Source: Candidatus Parcubacteria bacterium (lineage in GTDB: Bacteria; Patescibacteriota; Minisyncoccia; Phycocordibacterales; GCA-2747955). Taken from it: 11,931 nucleotides of DNA. A program made the position numbers and the translations under genes. The notes beneath the pieces were generated by a model. The model was given only the letters and a program-made list of their open reading frames with translations. It did not search any database and was not told the origin of the DNA. Position 1 is the first letter of the stretch. Every line of letters starts with the position of its first letter. Positions 1-6,900 of the stretch are shown piece after piece. The stretch is from assembly GCA_027039745.1 (NCBI GenBank), contig JALUMP010000037.1, positions 1 through 11,931 of the forward strand, written 5' to 3'.

Positions 1-1
1 G

Positions 2-94
2 TTTATTATGATTGCAATTTGGTTTTTTTATAAAATATCATCAGAGGATAGACATCGTGATATAGATGATAACAAATTTGTCGAAAAATTATAA
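2..94 (+). CDS. C-terminal end of an unidentified membrane protein (partial)
   Basis: This frame is open from the left window edge to TAA at 92-94 and gives about 30 residues. They start with a hydrophobic stretch (FIMIAIWFF) and end in a charged tail (KISSEDRHRDIDDNKF). This looks like the last membrane segment plus a short cytoplasmic or exposed tail. The one tryptophan is a TGG codon, so TGG is used alongside TGA. A new promoter and gene start only about 20 bases after its stop, on the same strand. The fragment is too short to assign a family, and with so few residues a chance open frame cannot be fully excluded. Confidence 0.5.
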   Translation, partial: FIMIAIWFFYKISSEDRHRDIDDNKFVEKL

Positions 95-100
95 TTAATA

Positions 101-109
101 TGTTATGAT
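101..109 (+). promoter_or_regulatory. Extended -10 promoter element of the 54-aa gene and engB
   Basis: TG-T-TATGAT matches an extended -10 element (TGnTATAAT, one mismatch). Its last base is 6 bases before the ATG at 116, so transcription should start at or next to the start codon, giving a leaderless message. No -35 was identified, which an extended -10 can tolerate. Confidence 0.5.
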
Positions 110-115
110 ACATTT

Positions 116-280
116 ATGATAAAAATCAGTCATAGATTTTGAAGAATGTTTTTTATATTTGTTTTAGTTGTGTTAGTTATTACAACATTTACAACTTTTT
201 TGGGCGAGATTATTTCGGCAGACACTCAATTAAAAAAAGCAAATCCTGGTTATCAGGCTAAAATTATGCACTTTTTTTAA
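116..280 (+). CDS. Small single-pass membrane protein, 54 aa, unknown function
   Basis: ATG at 116 opens a 55-codon frame ending in TAA. Codon 9 is TGA (Trp), so a standard-code reading misses this gene. The protein has a basic N-terminus (KISHRFWR), a hydrophobic segment at about residues 11-29 (MFFIFVLVVLVITTFTTFL), then a polar tail (GEIISADTQLKKANPGYQ). This looks like a signal-anchor or small inner-membrane peptide. Only one base separates its stop from the engB ATG, so the two are very probably co-transcribed and translationally coupled. The extended -10 box just upstream and the tight spacing support it as a real gene. I do not recognise the family. It could also act as a leader that sets engB translation. 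Confidence 0.6.
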
Positions 281-281
281 T

Positions 282-857
282 ATGAATATTAAAACCGCTA
301 TTTTTATAAAAGGGATAAACGGGTCAGATGAAATTTTAAAAGAAGAAAAGACACATTTAGCATTTTATGGTAGATCTAACGTTGGAAAATCTTCCGTTAT
401 TAATGCTATTTTGGATAGGAAAAATTTAGTAAAATCTTCTTCAAAACCTGGGGCCACAAAAGAATTAAATTTTTTTCTGATTAATGATAATTTTTTTATA
501 GTTGATTTACCTGGTTATGGTTATGCAAAAGTATCTCAAAAAATGAGGGAACATTTAAGAAGATTAACTCTTTGATATATATTTGATAGTGGGATTGAAA
601 GTAGAATAAATATTATTGTTTTGGATGCAAAAGTTGGTCTTACTGAATATGACAAGGATCTTGTAGAATTTTTTATAGAACGTGGAGAAAAAATTTTGAT
701 TTTGTTAAATAAAATAGATAAGTTGAATCAAAAAGAAAAAAATTGACAACTAAAAAAAATAGAAGAAGAAGTATCTGGATATGAAATACCAGTGTTAAGT
801 TTTTCAGCTTTAAAAAGAAAAGGAATTGAAAAATTTTGGAATATTTTATCAAAATAA
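282..857 (+). CDS. engB: Ribosome-biogenesis GTP-binding protein EngB/YsxC
   Basis: EngB (YihA/YsxC) is a GTPase needed for large-subunit ribosome assembly and normally essential. All GTPase motifs are visible: P-loop GRSNVGKSS (residues 30-38), the switch I threonine in PGATKELNFF (56-65), G3 DLPGYG (75-80), G4 NKID (143-146) and a G5-like SALK near residue 173. With TGA read as Trp at codon 98 (573-575) and codon 155 (744-746), the protein is 191 aa, the usual family length, and ends in TAA. TGA98 falls in the stretch after G3 where B. subtilis YsxC has tryptophan. With the standard code the gene would be cut to 97 aa and lose NKxD. It starts one base after the 54-aa membrane peptide with no ribosome binding site of its own, which suggests coupling. 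Confidence 0.95.
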
Positions 858-861
858 TTTT

Positions 862-889
862 TTGTATATTTTTTTATTTTTGCTATTAT
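862..889 (+). promoter_or_regulatory. Probable ftsZ promoter
   Basis: A -35-like TTGTAT (862-867) lies 16 bases before TATTAT (884-889), which has an upstream TGC and so matches an extended -10. Transcription would begin around 895, leaving a leader of roughly 20 A/T-only bases with no Shine-Dalgarno motif. A second -10-like GATAAT (895-900) is closer to the ATG. The AT-rich background limits certainty. Confidence 0.4.
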
Positions 890-914
890 TATAGGATAAT
901 TAATTAATTTCAAA

Positions 915-2150
915 ATGCCAGTAAAAAAGAAAAACTCTCGAAAGATAAAAGTTGTATCAAGGAAAAAAAAGAATACAACTAACAAAAAAAAGATTATAAA
1001 AAAAATTACCAAAAAACCTGTTTTAGTAAAAGCTAAAAAAAATGATGTTCATTTACCAAAAATTAGCGTTATAGGTGTTGGTGGGTCTGGTAATAATGCA
1101 ATTAATTATATGATAAAAAAGGGGGTAAAACATGTAAAATTTATTGCTGTTAATACTGACTTGCAAGATTTAAATCAATCAAAAGCTACTAAAAAATTAA
1201 AAATTGGACAAGAGCTTACTAAGGGGGCTGGGGCTGGAATGAACCCAGAAGTTGGTAAACAAGCTGCAATTGAAGCAGCAGATGATCTTGTAAATATATT
1301 ACAGGACACTCAAATGTTGTTTATTACTTGTGGTATGGGTGGTGGAACAGGAACTGGAGCAGCACCTGTTATCGCGTCTATAGCAAAGGAGCTGGGCATT
1401 TTGACTATTGCTGTTGTGACAAAACCATTTTCTTTTGAGGGTAGAAAAAGATATGAGTTAGCTGAAGAAGGAATAGAAAATTTATCAAAAGATATTGATT
1501 CTTATATAGTGATTGAAAATAGTAAAATTTTAGAAACCACCAACGAAGACGCAACTTTAGATGAAGCGTTTGCATTGTCTGATGAAGTATTAAGGCAGGC
1601 GGTAGAAGGAATTTCAGATCTTATTACACGACCTGGAATAATTAATATAGACTATGCTGACATTAAAGCAGTTTTAGAAGATTCAAAATTATCTTTAATT
1701 GGTATTGGTTCTGCTCGTGGAGAAGATAGGGACAAAAAAGCTGCTGAAGCTGCTATAAATTCTCCTTTGATTGAAACTTCTACTAAGGGTGCGGCTTCTG
1801 TTTTGTTTTCTATTGCTTCAACTGGTGATTTGAAAATGCAAGAAATTTCAAACATAGCAGACTATATTACAGAAGAAGTTTCAAATGATGCTATTATTAA
1901 ATTTGGAACCTTAAAAAATACGAAGTTAAGAAAGGGCGAGGTTAAAGTAACTGTTATTGCTTCTAATTTTGACTCTTTTCCTGGAGGAATATCAGAATCA
2001 AAATCTTTTGGATTATCTTTACAAAAACCAAAAGAAAACTTAAAAGATGATTTAGAACAACAAAATGATATTTTAGAAAATAATGAAAAACAAGACGAGC
2101 CAAAAGGTTTTTTTGGTATCTTAAAATCACTAATAATTGGTAATAAATAG
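915..2150 (+). CDS. ftsZ: Cell division protein FtsZ with a basic N-terminal tail
   Basis: FtsZ is the tubulin-like GTPase that forms the cytokinetic ring. The protein is 411 aa. The GTP-binding core starts near residue 48 (KISVIGVGGSGNN). It has the T3 loop VNTD (79-82), the tubulin signature GGGTGTG (142-148) and the synergy-loop residues NIDYAD (244-249, NxDxxD), so both halves of the GTPase site formed between subunits are intact. Residues 1-42 are an unusual tail with about 20 Lys/Arg. The C-terminal linker (about 360-395) is acidic and polar, and the protein ends GFFGILKSLIIGNK in place of the usual conserved tail (DIPAFLRR-like) that binds FtsA or ZipA. The gene has no Trp codon at all, so it reads the same in tables 4 and 11. 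It ends in TAG. The next gene starts 11 bases later. Confidence 0.97.
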   Translation: MPVKKKNSRKIKVVSRKKKNTTNKKKIIKKITKKPVLVKAKKNDVHLPKISVIGVGGSGNNAINYMIKKGVKHVKFIAVNTDLQDLNQSKATKKLKIGQELTKGAGAGMNPEVGKQAAIEAADDLVNILQDTQMLFITCGMGGGTGTGAAPVIASIAKELGILTIAVVTKPFSFEGRKRYELAEEGIENLSKDIDSYIVIENSKILETTNEDATLDEAFALSDEVLRQAVEGISDLITRPGIINIDYADIKAVLEDSKLSLIGIGSARGEDRDKKAAEAAINSPLIETSTKGAASVLFSIASTGDLKMQEISNIADYITEEVSNDAIIKFGTLKNTKLRKGEVKVTVIASNFDSFPGGISESKSFGLSLQKPKENLKDDLEQQNDILENNEKQDEPKGFFGILKSLIIGNK

Positions 2151-2161
2151 AAAAGATACAG

Positions 2162-3106
2162 ATGTCTCCAATAACTAAAAAAATAATATTTTATATTTTG
2201 ATGAGTTTTTTTGTTATAGGGTTTTTAGTAGTAGTTTTTTTTGGATATAAAATTTTATTTTCTGATAAGAGTGTTACATTGCCAAAAATTAATCTAAGTA
2301 TCTTAGATGAATTGATAGAAAAACAAGAAGAAATAGAAAAAGGAAAAGAAAATGGGTTTTTAGAAGAATCTTCTAAACCTTGTATTTTTCGCGGACAAGA
2401 AGTTCAAAGTGGAAAGAGAGCATTTTTTTATCTCAGGCCTTCTGTGTCTGCTTTTGAGTCTTGTGATTCTGTCAAACAAGCGAGAGCTTGTAATGATGGA
2501 CAATGGTTTGGTGATCCACGTTATAAATTTACTACCTGTGAAAGAACTATAGATTGTAAAATTGATGATGAAACAATTGTTAAAAATACTGAAGCCATTG
2601 AACTATTTTCCAGAAAAACTGTATCGTATGGTGATGATTGTAATCATTACAAAAAGAAGAGGGTTTGTAGGGAATCTGTTTTAACAGGTAGCCCTGATTA
2701 TAAATTTAAAACTTGTGTAGTTGATACTGAAAATACTTGTCAAATTGCTGGATTAACATTAGCTAATGGACAATCAAGAACTTTTTTCTTAAAATCAGAA
2801 GTTCCATTTGGTGAATCATGTGGAGATAACAATATGATGAAGAGAACTTGTGAGTTTGGGGTTATGAATGGAGATCAAAATTTTACAGAACTTTTCTGCA
2901 AGGTGCATGATCCTGCGAATTGTGTTTTAGACGGCGTTGAAGTAGAGCATGGAGGAGGAAGAGTCTTTTATTCTAAAAGACATGCAGAAAATGGACATGA
3001 TTGTAATTTTTTTGCTTATTTTGGAAAAAATGGGGAGGGAAGAGTATGTAACAACGGAATTTTGTCAGGAATGGAAGAATATAAATATTCTTTTTGTGTA
3101 GATTAA
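2162..3106 (+). CDS. Membrane-anchored extracytoplasmic protein with four Cys4 repeats
   Basis: This 314-aa protein has a short basic N-terminus (ITKK), one transmembrane helix at about residues 8-33 and no cleavage motif, then an acidic and lysine-rich stalk (about 48-72). It ends in four tandem units of about 53-60 residues. Each unit has four cysteines: 74/101/110/126, 132/160/169/185, 193/220/230/246 and 254/281/296/312. All 16 cysteines of the protein fall in this pattern, and the third-to-fourth spacing is always 16. Consensus marks are C-x3-G near the unit start, a G-x-x-x-F/Y-F/Y middle, R-x-C, then G-x-(6-7)-Y/F before the last C. This is expected of disulfide-stabilised surface modules. 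I have seen similar C...G...R-x-C-x-x-G-x-L-x-G repeats in Patescibacteria-type proteins, but know no assigned function. It sits between ftsZ and lepA, 11 bases after ftsZ, probably co-transcribed. Confidence 0.85.
   Translation: MSPITKKIIFYILMSFFVIGFLVVVFFGYKILFSDKSVTLPKINLSILDELIEKQEEIEKGKENGFLEESSKPCIFRGQEVQSGKRAFFYLRPSVSAFESCDSVKQARACNDGQWFGDPRYKFTTCERTIDCKIDDETIVKNTEAIELFSRKTVSYGDDCNHYKKKRVCRESVLTGSPDYKFKTCVVDTENTCQIAGLTLANGQSRTFFLKSEVPFGESCGDNNMMKRTCEFGVMNGDQNFTELFCKVHDPANCVLDGVEVEHGGGRVFYSKRHAENGHDCNFFAYFGKNGEGRVCNNGILSGMEEYKYSFCVD
2381..2539 (+). repeat. Cys4 protein repeat, unit 1
   Basis: Residues 74-126 of the Cys-repeat protein, cysteines at 74, 101, 110 and 126 (spacing 27/9/16). 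It contains QARAC and the only TGG tryptophan of the gene (GQWFGD). Confidence 0.75.
2555..2716 (+). repeat. Cys4 protein repeat, unit 2
   Basis: Residues 132-185, cysteines at 132, 160, 169 and 185 (spacing 28/9/16). It has KRVC in place of ARAC and ends YKFKTC, close to YKFTTC of unit 1. It lacks the glycine after the first cysteine, so it is the most diverged unit at its start. Confidence 0.75.
2738..2899 (+). repeat. Cys4 protein repeat, unit 3
   Basis: Residues 193-246, cysteines at 193, 220, 230 and 246 (spacing 27/10/16). It has KRTC and the G-rich turn VMNGD. Confidence 0.75.
2921..3097 (+). repeat. Cys4 protein repeat, unit 4
   Basis: Residues 254-312, cysteines at 254, 281, 296 and 312 (spacing 27/15/16). 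A 5-6 residue insertion lies between cysteines 2 and 3. It keeps GRVCNNGILSG, the clearest copy of the consensus, and ends the protein two residues later. Confidence 0.75.
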
Positions 3107-3124
3107 ATTTAAATTAAGGCAATA

Positions 3125-3133
3125 TGTTATAAT
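3125..3133 (+). promoter_or_regulatory. Extended -10 promoter of lepA, predicts a leaderless mRNA
   Basis: TG-T-TATAAT is a perfect extended -10 element. Seven bases follow before the lepA ATG at 3141, so the expected transcription start is the A of the start codon or its neighbour. No Shine-Dalgarno sequence could fit in such a leader. Confidence 0.65.
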
Positions 3134-3140
3134 AGTTATA

Positions 3141-4937
3141 ATGCATATTAAAAATATACGTAATTTTTCGGTTATTGCTCATATAGATCATGGCAAATCT
3201 ACCATATCAGATAGAATGATAGAAAAGACACATACTGTGGAATCAAGAAAAATGAAAGACCAGATTCTTGATAATATGGAGCTTGAAAGAGAGCGTGGTA
3301 TCACTATAAAAATGCAACCTATTTCTATGTTGTATCAGTATAGTGGAGAAGAATATACTCTAAATTTAATAGATACACCAGGTCATATTGATTTTTCTTA
3401 TGAAGTTTCACGAGCTATGAGAGCAGTGGAAGGAGCTATATTATTAGTAGATGCAACGCAGGGGATACAGGCGCAAACATTAACTACATTAGAGCTTGCA
3501 AGAGAGGCTGGACTAAAGATTATTCCTGCTTTATCTAAGGTTGATTCTCCATTAGCAAGAACAGAAGAAATAAAAGAGGAAATCGCTTTATTACTTGATT
3601 GCGAATTAGAAGATGTCATAGAGACATCGGGAAAAACTGGTCAAGGAGTGGAAGAGCTTTTTGTCAAAATAATTGAAAATATACCAGAACCAAAAACAAC
3701 TTATGGTTCAGAAAATGATTTCAGAGCTTTAGTGTTTGATTTTAAATATCACGAAAACAAAGGGATTGTTGTTTTTGTAAGAATTTTAGATGGTGAGATT
3801 TCTAAAAATAATGCTTTAAAATTCAAAATGGTTAAAGAAAAATTCAATGCTTTAGAAGTTGGGATTTTTTCCCCGGAGGAAAATCCTAAAGATAAATTGT
3901 CAGCTGGGCAAATTGGTTATATCGTAACTGGTATAAAAAAACCAGGGGTTGTATCTGTTGGCGATACTTTAGTTAAATTAAAAAAAGATTTACCAGCTTT
4001 TGAAGGATATGATAAGCCATCACCGGTCGTATGAGCTTCTATATATCCAGAAAGTCAAGATGATTTTGATTTATTGCGTCCTGCTCTTGAGAAACTTCAG
4101 CTTACAGATTCCTCCTTTTCTTTTGAAGAAGAATCTTCTGGTTCTTTAGGAAGAGGTTTTAGATGTGGTTTTTTAGGTATGTTACATTTAGAAATTGTTA
4201 CAGAGAGGTTAAGAAGAGAATTTGGAATTGATTTAATCATTACACACCCTACAATTATTTACAAAGTAGTTTTAAAAAATGGGGAAGAAGAAATAATTTA
4301 TAATCCTGCTTATTTTCCAGATTTTGGAGATATAGCTGAGATATACGAACCATGGGTGACATTAAAAATTATGTCTCCAAATCAATATTCTGGGACAATT
4401 TCACAACTTTTTTTTCGTCATGAAGGGATGGTTGAAAATAACATCGTTTTTGGTGATGATAGAATAGAAATTATAGGTTCTATGCCATTACGTGAACTCA
4501 TGAGAGGTTTATTTGACGAGTTGAAATCAATTACCTCGGGGTTTGCTTCGTTGTCTTATGAGATTGGAGAATATAAAAAAGCCAACGTTACAAGACTAGA
4601 TATATTTTTAGCAGATGAAAAAATAATAGCATTTTCTCGTGTTGTATCTAGAAATAAAATCGAAGATGAAGCAAAAAAAGCAGTTGAAAAATTACATTCA
4701 GTTATGCCACGTCAAAATTTTGTTATGAAAATTCAGGCAAAAGCTATGGGAAGAATAATTTCTTCGAAAACAGTAAAAGCTTTTCGTAAAGATGTGACTG
4801 CAAAATTATATGGAGGCGATATTACAAGAAAAAGAAAACTATTAGAAAAACAAAAGAAAGGGAAGAAAAAAATGAGGGATATAGGTAGAGTAAATATACC
4901 CCAAAATGTTTTTTTAAAAATGATGAAAAATGATTAA
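3141..4937 (+). CDS. lepA: Elongation factor 4 (LepA), ribosome-associated GTPase
   Basis: LepA/EF4 is an EF-G-like GTPase acting on the bacterial ribosome. With TGA at 4032-4034 read as Trp (codon 298) the protein is 598 aa, the normal family length, and ends in TAA. TGA298 lies in PVV-W-ASIYP, where homologues have an aromatic residue (E. coli PVVYAGLFP). GTPase motifs are G1 AHIDHGKST (13-21), G2 RERGIT (50-55), G3 DTPGH (78-82) and G5-like SGKTG. G4 reads SKVD (132-135) where LepA normally has NKID, an Asn-to-Ser change. The C-terminal domain is complete (TRKRKLLEKQKKGKKKM and IPQNVFLKMMK near the end). A TGG tryptophan (EPWV) shows both Trp codons in one gene. The standard code would split it into two reading frames with no sequence damage. 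Confidence 0.97.
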
Positions 4938-5415
4938 AAAAAATATGCATAAAAAAAATAACAAAAAAATTAAAATTGATAAATTTAAAACTTATTTAAA
5001 AATGATAAAAAATAGTGTTGGTTCTAGAGTCTTTCGTAATTTGTATATAATAGAAGAAGAAAAAAGCAAAGATATTTTAAAAGATGGCAAATTATCTTGC
5101 GCAGTTTTTGTATCGGGGATTCTTTTTCTTAACAATTTGATAGATAAACCACATGCTACAGTTACTGGTGTTATTAAAACATTACAAAAAATTGGTTGAA
5201 CAAAAACTGAGGCCAGAAAAATTCCTCATGGCGCTATTATTGTATGAGGCAAAAATTCTGTAAGCAAAAGTAATCATAGACATATAGGTTTTTATATAGG
5301 AGCTAAAAAAGCTGTATCAAATAATAGTCTAAATGGATTTCCGGTAATGCATAATTTGGAAAAAGATGAAAGAAAAATAGAATCAATTTGAATTAAAAAA
5401 GATTTTTTTAAATAG
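4930..5415 (+). CDS. NlpC/P60-like (papain-fold) cysteine hydrolase-like protein
   Basis: The frame runs from ATG at 4930, overlapping the lepA stop by 8 bases, to TAG at 5413-5415 and gives 161 aa. ATG at 4945 (156 aa, no overlap) is an equally possible start. Three TGA codons are read as Trp (codons 90, 106 and one near the end). The N-terminus is very lysine-rich. A possible papain-like core follows: Cys57 in KLSCAVFVSGIL, a PHATVTGV segment, IPHGAIIVWGK (a strand before the catalytic His in NlpC/P60 and CHAP folds), then His118 in HRHIGFYIG and a later HN pair (141-142). In that fold Cys57 and His118 would be the catalytic pair in peptide or amide hydrolysis. There is no signal peptide, so a periplasmic cell-wall role is not supported by its own sequence. 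The assignment is by motif layout only. It is probably in the lepA transcript. Confidence 0.6.
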
Positions 5416-5418
5416 GAT

Positions 5419-6159
5419 TTAAAAAAAAGCTTTTCTAAATTTATCTTTTGGACTAACTGGTTCTGGGCATCTCTCACTTTTTTGACACATTCGCCCTATG
5501 TATTCAAATGCTACAAGAACAAAAATAATGGCACCTCAAACAGCATAAAATCCAACTTTATTATAAAAAGGATTTGGCGATATTACCAAAAGATTGAAAA
5601 ACATGTGTATGCTAGATGCAATAAATAGTCCAATAATTGTAGCTAAGATCCTAATACTTCTTTTTTGAAAAAATACTAATGCTATTAATATCCCAATTAT
5701 TGACGATGCTACAGAATGTAATAAAGTTGCGCCTATGGTTCTATAAGCCTCGTCTATCATACTAATTAGCATATGTCCATTATTAATATGGTCTATAATA
5801 TAATATACATTTTCCATAGCGGAAAAACCTAATGCACCTGTTAACATATATAAAATTGGGTCTTTTCTTTCGTCCATTCATACTGTGCCAAAGGCTGCTA
5901 TAAAAACTGCAAGAAGTTTAATGATTTCTTCTATACAAGAGTTAATGGCGTATAGTCTATGACCAGAAAGATTTGTTTTGGCAATAAGTGATTGAATAAA
6001 CAATGCAGCTAAAGCTGCAATAACTCCAAAGAAAAAAGTTTTAATAACTAAAAAATATGGTTCAGGTGCTTCTTCACCATCTTCTTGATATCAATATAAC
6101 ACTCATAATATGGTTGGGACAAATCCTCCCACTATCGCATACAGCCAGACGTTTTCCAT
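5419..6159 (-). CDS. PrsW-family intramembrane metalloprotease
   Basis: ATG at 6159 to TAA at 5419-5421 gives 246 aa. Four TGA codons are Trp (ILW, LYW, TVW-MDE, AVW-GA) and one Trp is TGG. The protein is mostly hydrophobic, with about seven likely membrane segments. It carries the PrsW/CPBP-clan signature residues: EExxK (Glu77, Glu78, Lys81), F-x-x-x-E-N (Phe112, Glu116, Asn117), a conserved-type His148 in LLHSV, and His185 in SSIHMFFN. These residues bind the catalytic metal within the membrane. In B. subtilis PrsW starts site-1 cleavage of the anti-sigma factor RsiW; the substrate here is unknown and no anti-sigma gene is visible. The C-terminus is a basic soluble tail. The gene converges on the NlpC-like gene with 3 bases between the stops and diverges from clpP. 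Confidence 0.85.
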
Positions 6160-6168
6160 AATGTTTTT

Positions 6169-6197
6169 ATGATAATATGAAAAAAATTATTTGTCAA
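6169..6197 (-). promoter_or_regulatory. Promoter of the prsW-like gene, consensus -35
   Basis: On the minus strand TTGACA (6192-6197) is followed by a 17-base spacer and TATCAT (6169-6174), the optimal sigma-70 geometry. Nine bases separate the -10 from the ATG at 6159, so the leader would be only 2-3 bases. TATTAT two bases upstream is an alternative -10 with a 15-base spacer. Confidence 0.65.
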
Positions 6198-6239
6198 TTT
6201 TTTTTATTTAAAAAATAATTGTAGAAAGGAAATGAAGAT

Positions 6240-6250
6240 TATGATATACT
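6240..6250 (+). promoter_or_regulatory. -10 region of clpP
   Basis: Overlapping TATGAT (6240-6245) and TATACT (6245-6250) lie 10-15 bases before the clpP ATG at 6261. The only Shine-Dalgarno-like run (AAGGAA, 6226-6231) is about 30 bases from the start, upstream of the predicted transcript. A weak TTGTAG (6219-6224) is the best -35 candidate. Confidence 0.4.
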
Positions 6251-6260
6251 CATAAATGTT

Positions 6261-6857
6261 ATGTTAATTCCAACAGTAATAGATAAAACAAATACAGGGG
6301 AGAGAGCCTATGATATTTACTCAAGGCTTTTGAAAGACAGAATTATTTTTTTATATGGAGAAATAAAAGATGAAACGATTAATTTAGTTATTGCGCAACT
6401 TCTTTTTTTGGAAGCAGAAGATTCAGAAAAAGATATAACCATTTATGTTAATTCACCTGGTGGTTCTGTGATGGCAGGCCTTGCTTTGATTGATACCATG
6501 AATTTAGTTAAACCAGATATTTCTACAGTCTGTGTGGGTATGGCAGCATCTATGGGGTCACTCATATTAAATGCTGGGGCTAAAGGAAAAAGATATGCCT
6601 TACCAAATGCAGAAGTTATGATACATCAACCCTGAGGAGGGTTTCAGGGACAAGTTTCAGATTTAGAAATTACAACAAGACAATTTTCTAAGCATAAAAA
6701 AAAATTAACTGAGATGTTTGTAGAAACAACTGGGAAAAAATATTCTGATGTGGAAAAAGATATGGATAGAGATTTTTATATGTCAGCAGATGAGGTAAAA
6801 AAATATGGTATTGTTGACAAGGTGTTGAAAAATAAAAAAATTAATAAGAAAAAATAA
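6261..6857 (+). CDS. clpP: ATP-dependent Clp protease proteolytic subunit ClpP
   Basis: ClpP is the serine protease chamber that works with ClpX or other AAA+ unfoldases in the cytoplasm. With TGA125 (6633-6635) read as Trp it is 198 aa, the usual mature length, with TAA stop. The catalytic triad is present: Ser97 in GMAASMGS, His122 in MIHQP and Asp171 in DRDFYMSADE. The substrate-binding glycines are in SPGGSV (65-70). The TGA falls three residues after the catalytic histidine, in MIHQP-W-GG-x-QGQ. ATG at 6255 hits a stop after two codons, so 6261 is the start. No unfoldase gene is in the window. The gene argues against a typical mycoplasma, in which ClpP is generally missing. It is followed directly by a hairpin terminator. 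Confidence 0.97.
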
Positions 6858-6877
6858 ACCTCTTTTTGAGGTTTTTT
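6856..6877 (+). terminator. Rho-independent terminator after clpP
   Basis: AAACCTC (6856-6862) pairs with GAGGTTT (6868-6874) around a TTTTT loop, and the T run reaches 6877. It starts inside the clpP stop codon. It also overlaps the likely pyrH -35, so clpP termination and pyrH initiation are packed together. Confidence 0.75.
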
Positions 6878-6893
6878 GATTAAAAAATATAAA
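6866..6893 (+). promoter_or_regulatory. Probable pyrH promoter
   Basis: TTGAGG (6866-6871), a 16-base spacer and TATAAA (6888-6893) lie just after clpP. Seven bases separate the -10 from the pyrH ATG, again predicting a leaderless message. The -35 is formed by the 3' arm of the clpP terminator. Confidence 0.45.
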
Positions 6894-6900
6894 CAAAAGT

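Noticed and set aside
728..1012. Minus-strand frame of 94 aa over the engB end and ftsZ start
   Set aside because: Phe-rich shadow of the lysine-rich coding strand.
1652..1855. Minus-strand frame inside ftsZ
   Set aside because: Shadow of a conserved ftsZ segment with no family features.
3398..3619. Minus-strand frame inside lepA
   Set aside because: Opposite the GTPase domain of lepA; composition is that of a shadow.
5416..5430. Terminator between the convergent NlpC-like and prsW genes
   Set aside because: Only three bases separate the genes, and the AAAAGCTTTT palindrome inside the prsW end has no real stem-loop with a tail.
6255..6266. Tiny upstream frame before clpP
   Set aside because: ATG TTA TGT TAA encodes only three residues; seen as chance.
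573..6635. Split frames in engB, lepA, clpP and others as pseudogenes or frameshifts
   Set aside because: The breaks are all single in-frame TGA codons, with conserved protein on both sides in the same frame and normal total length.
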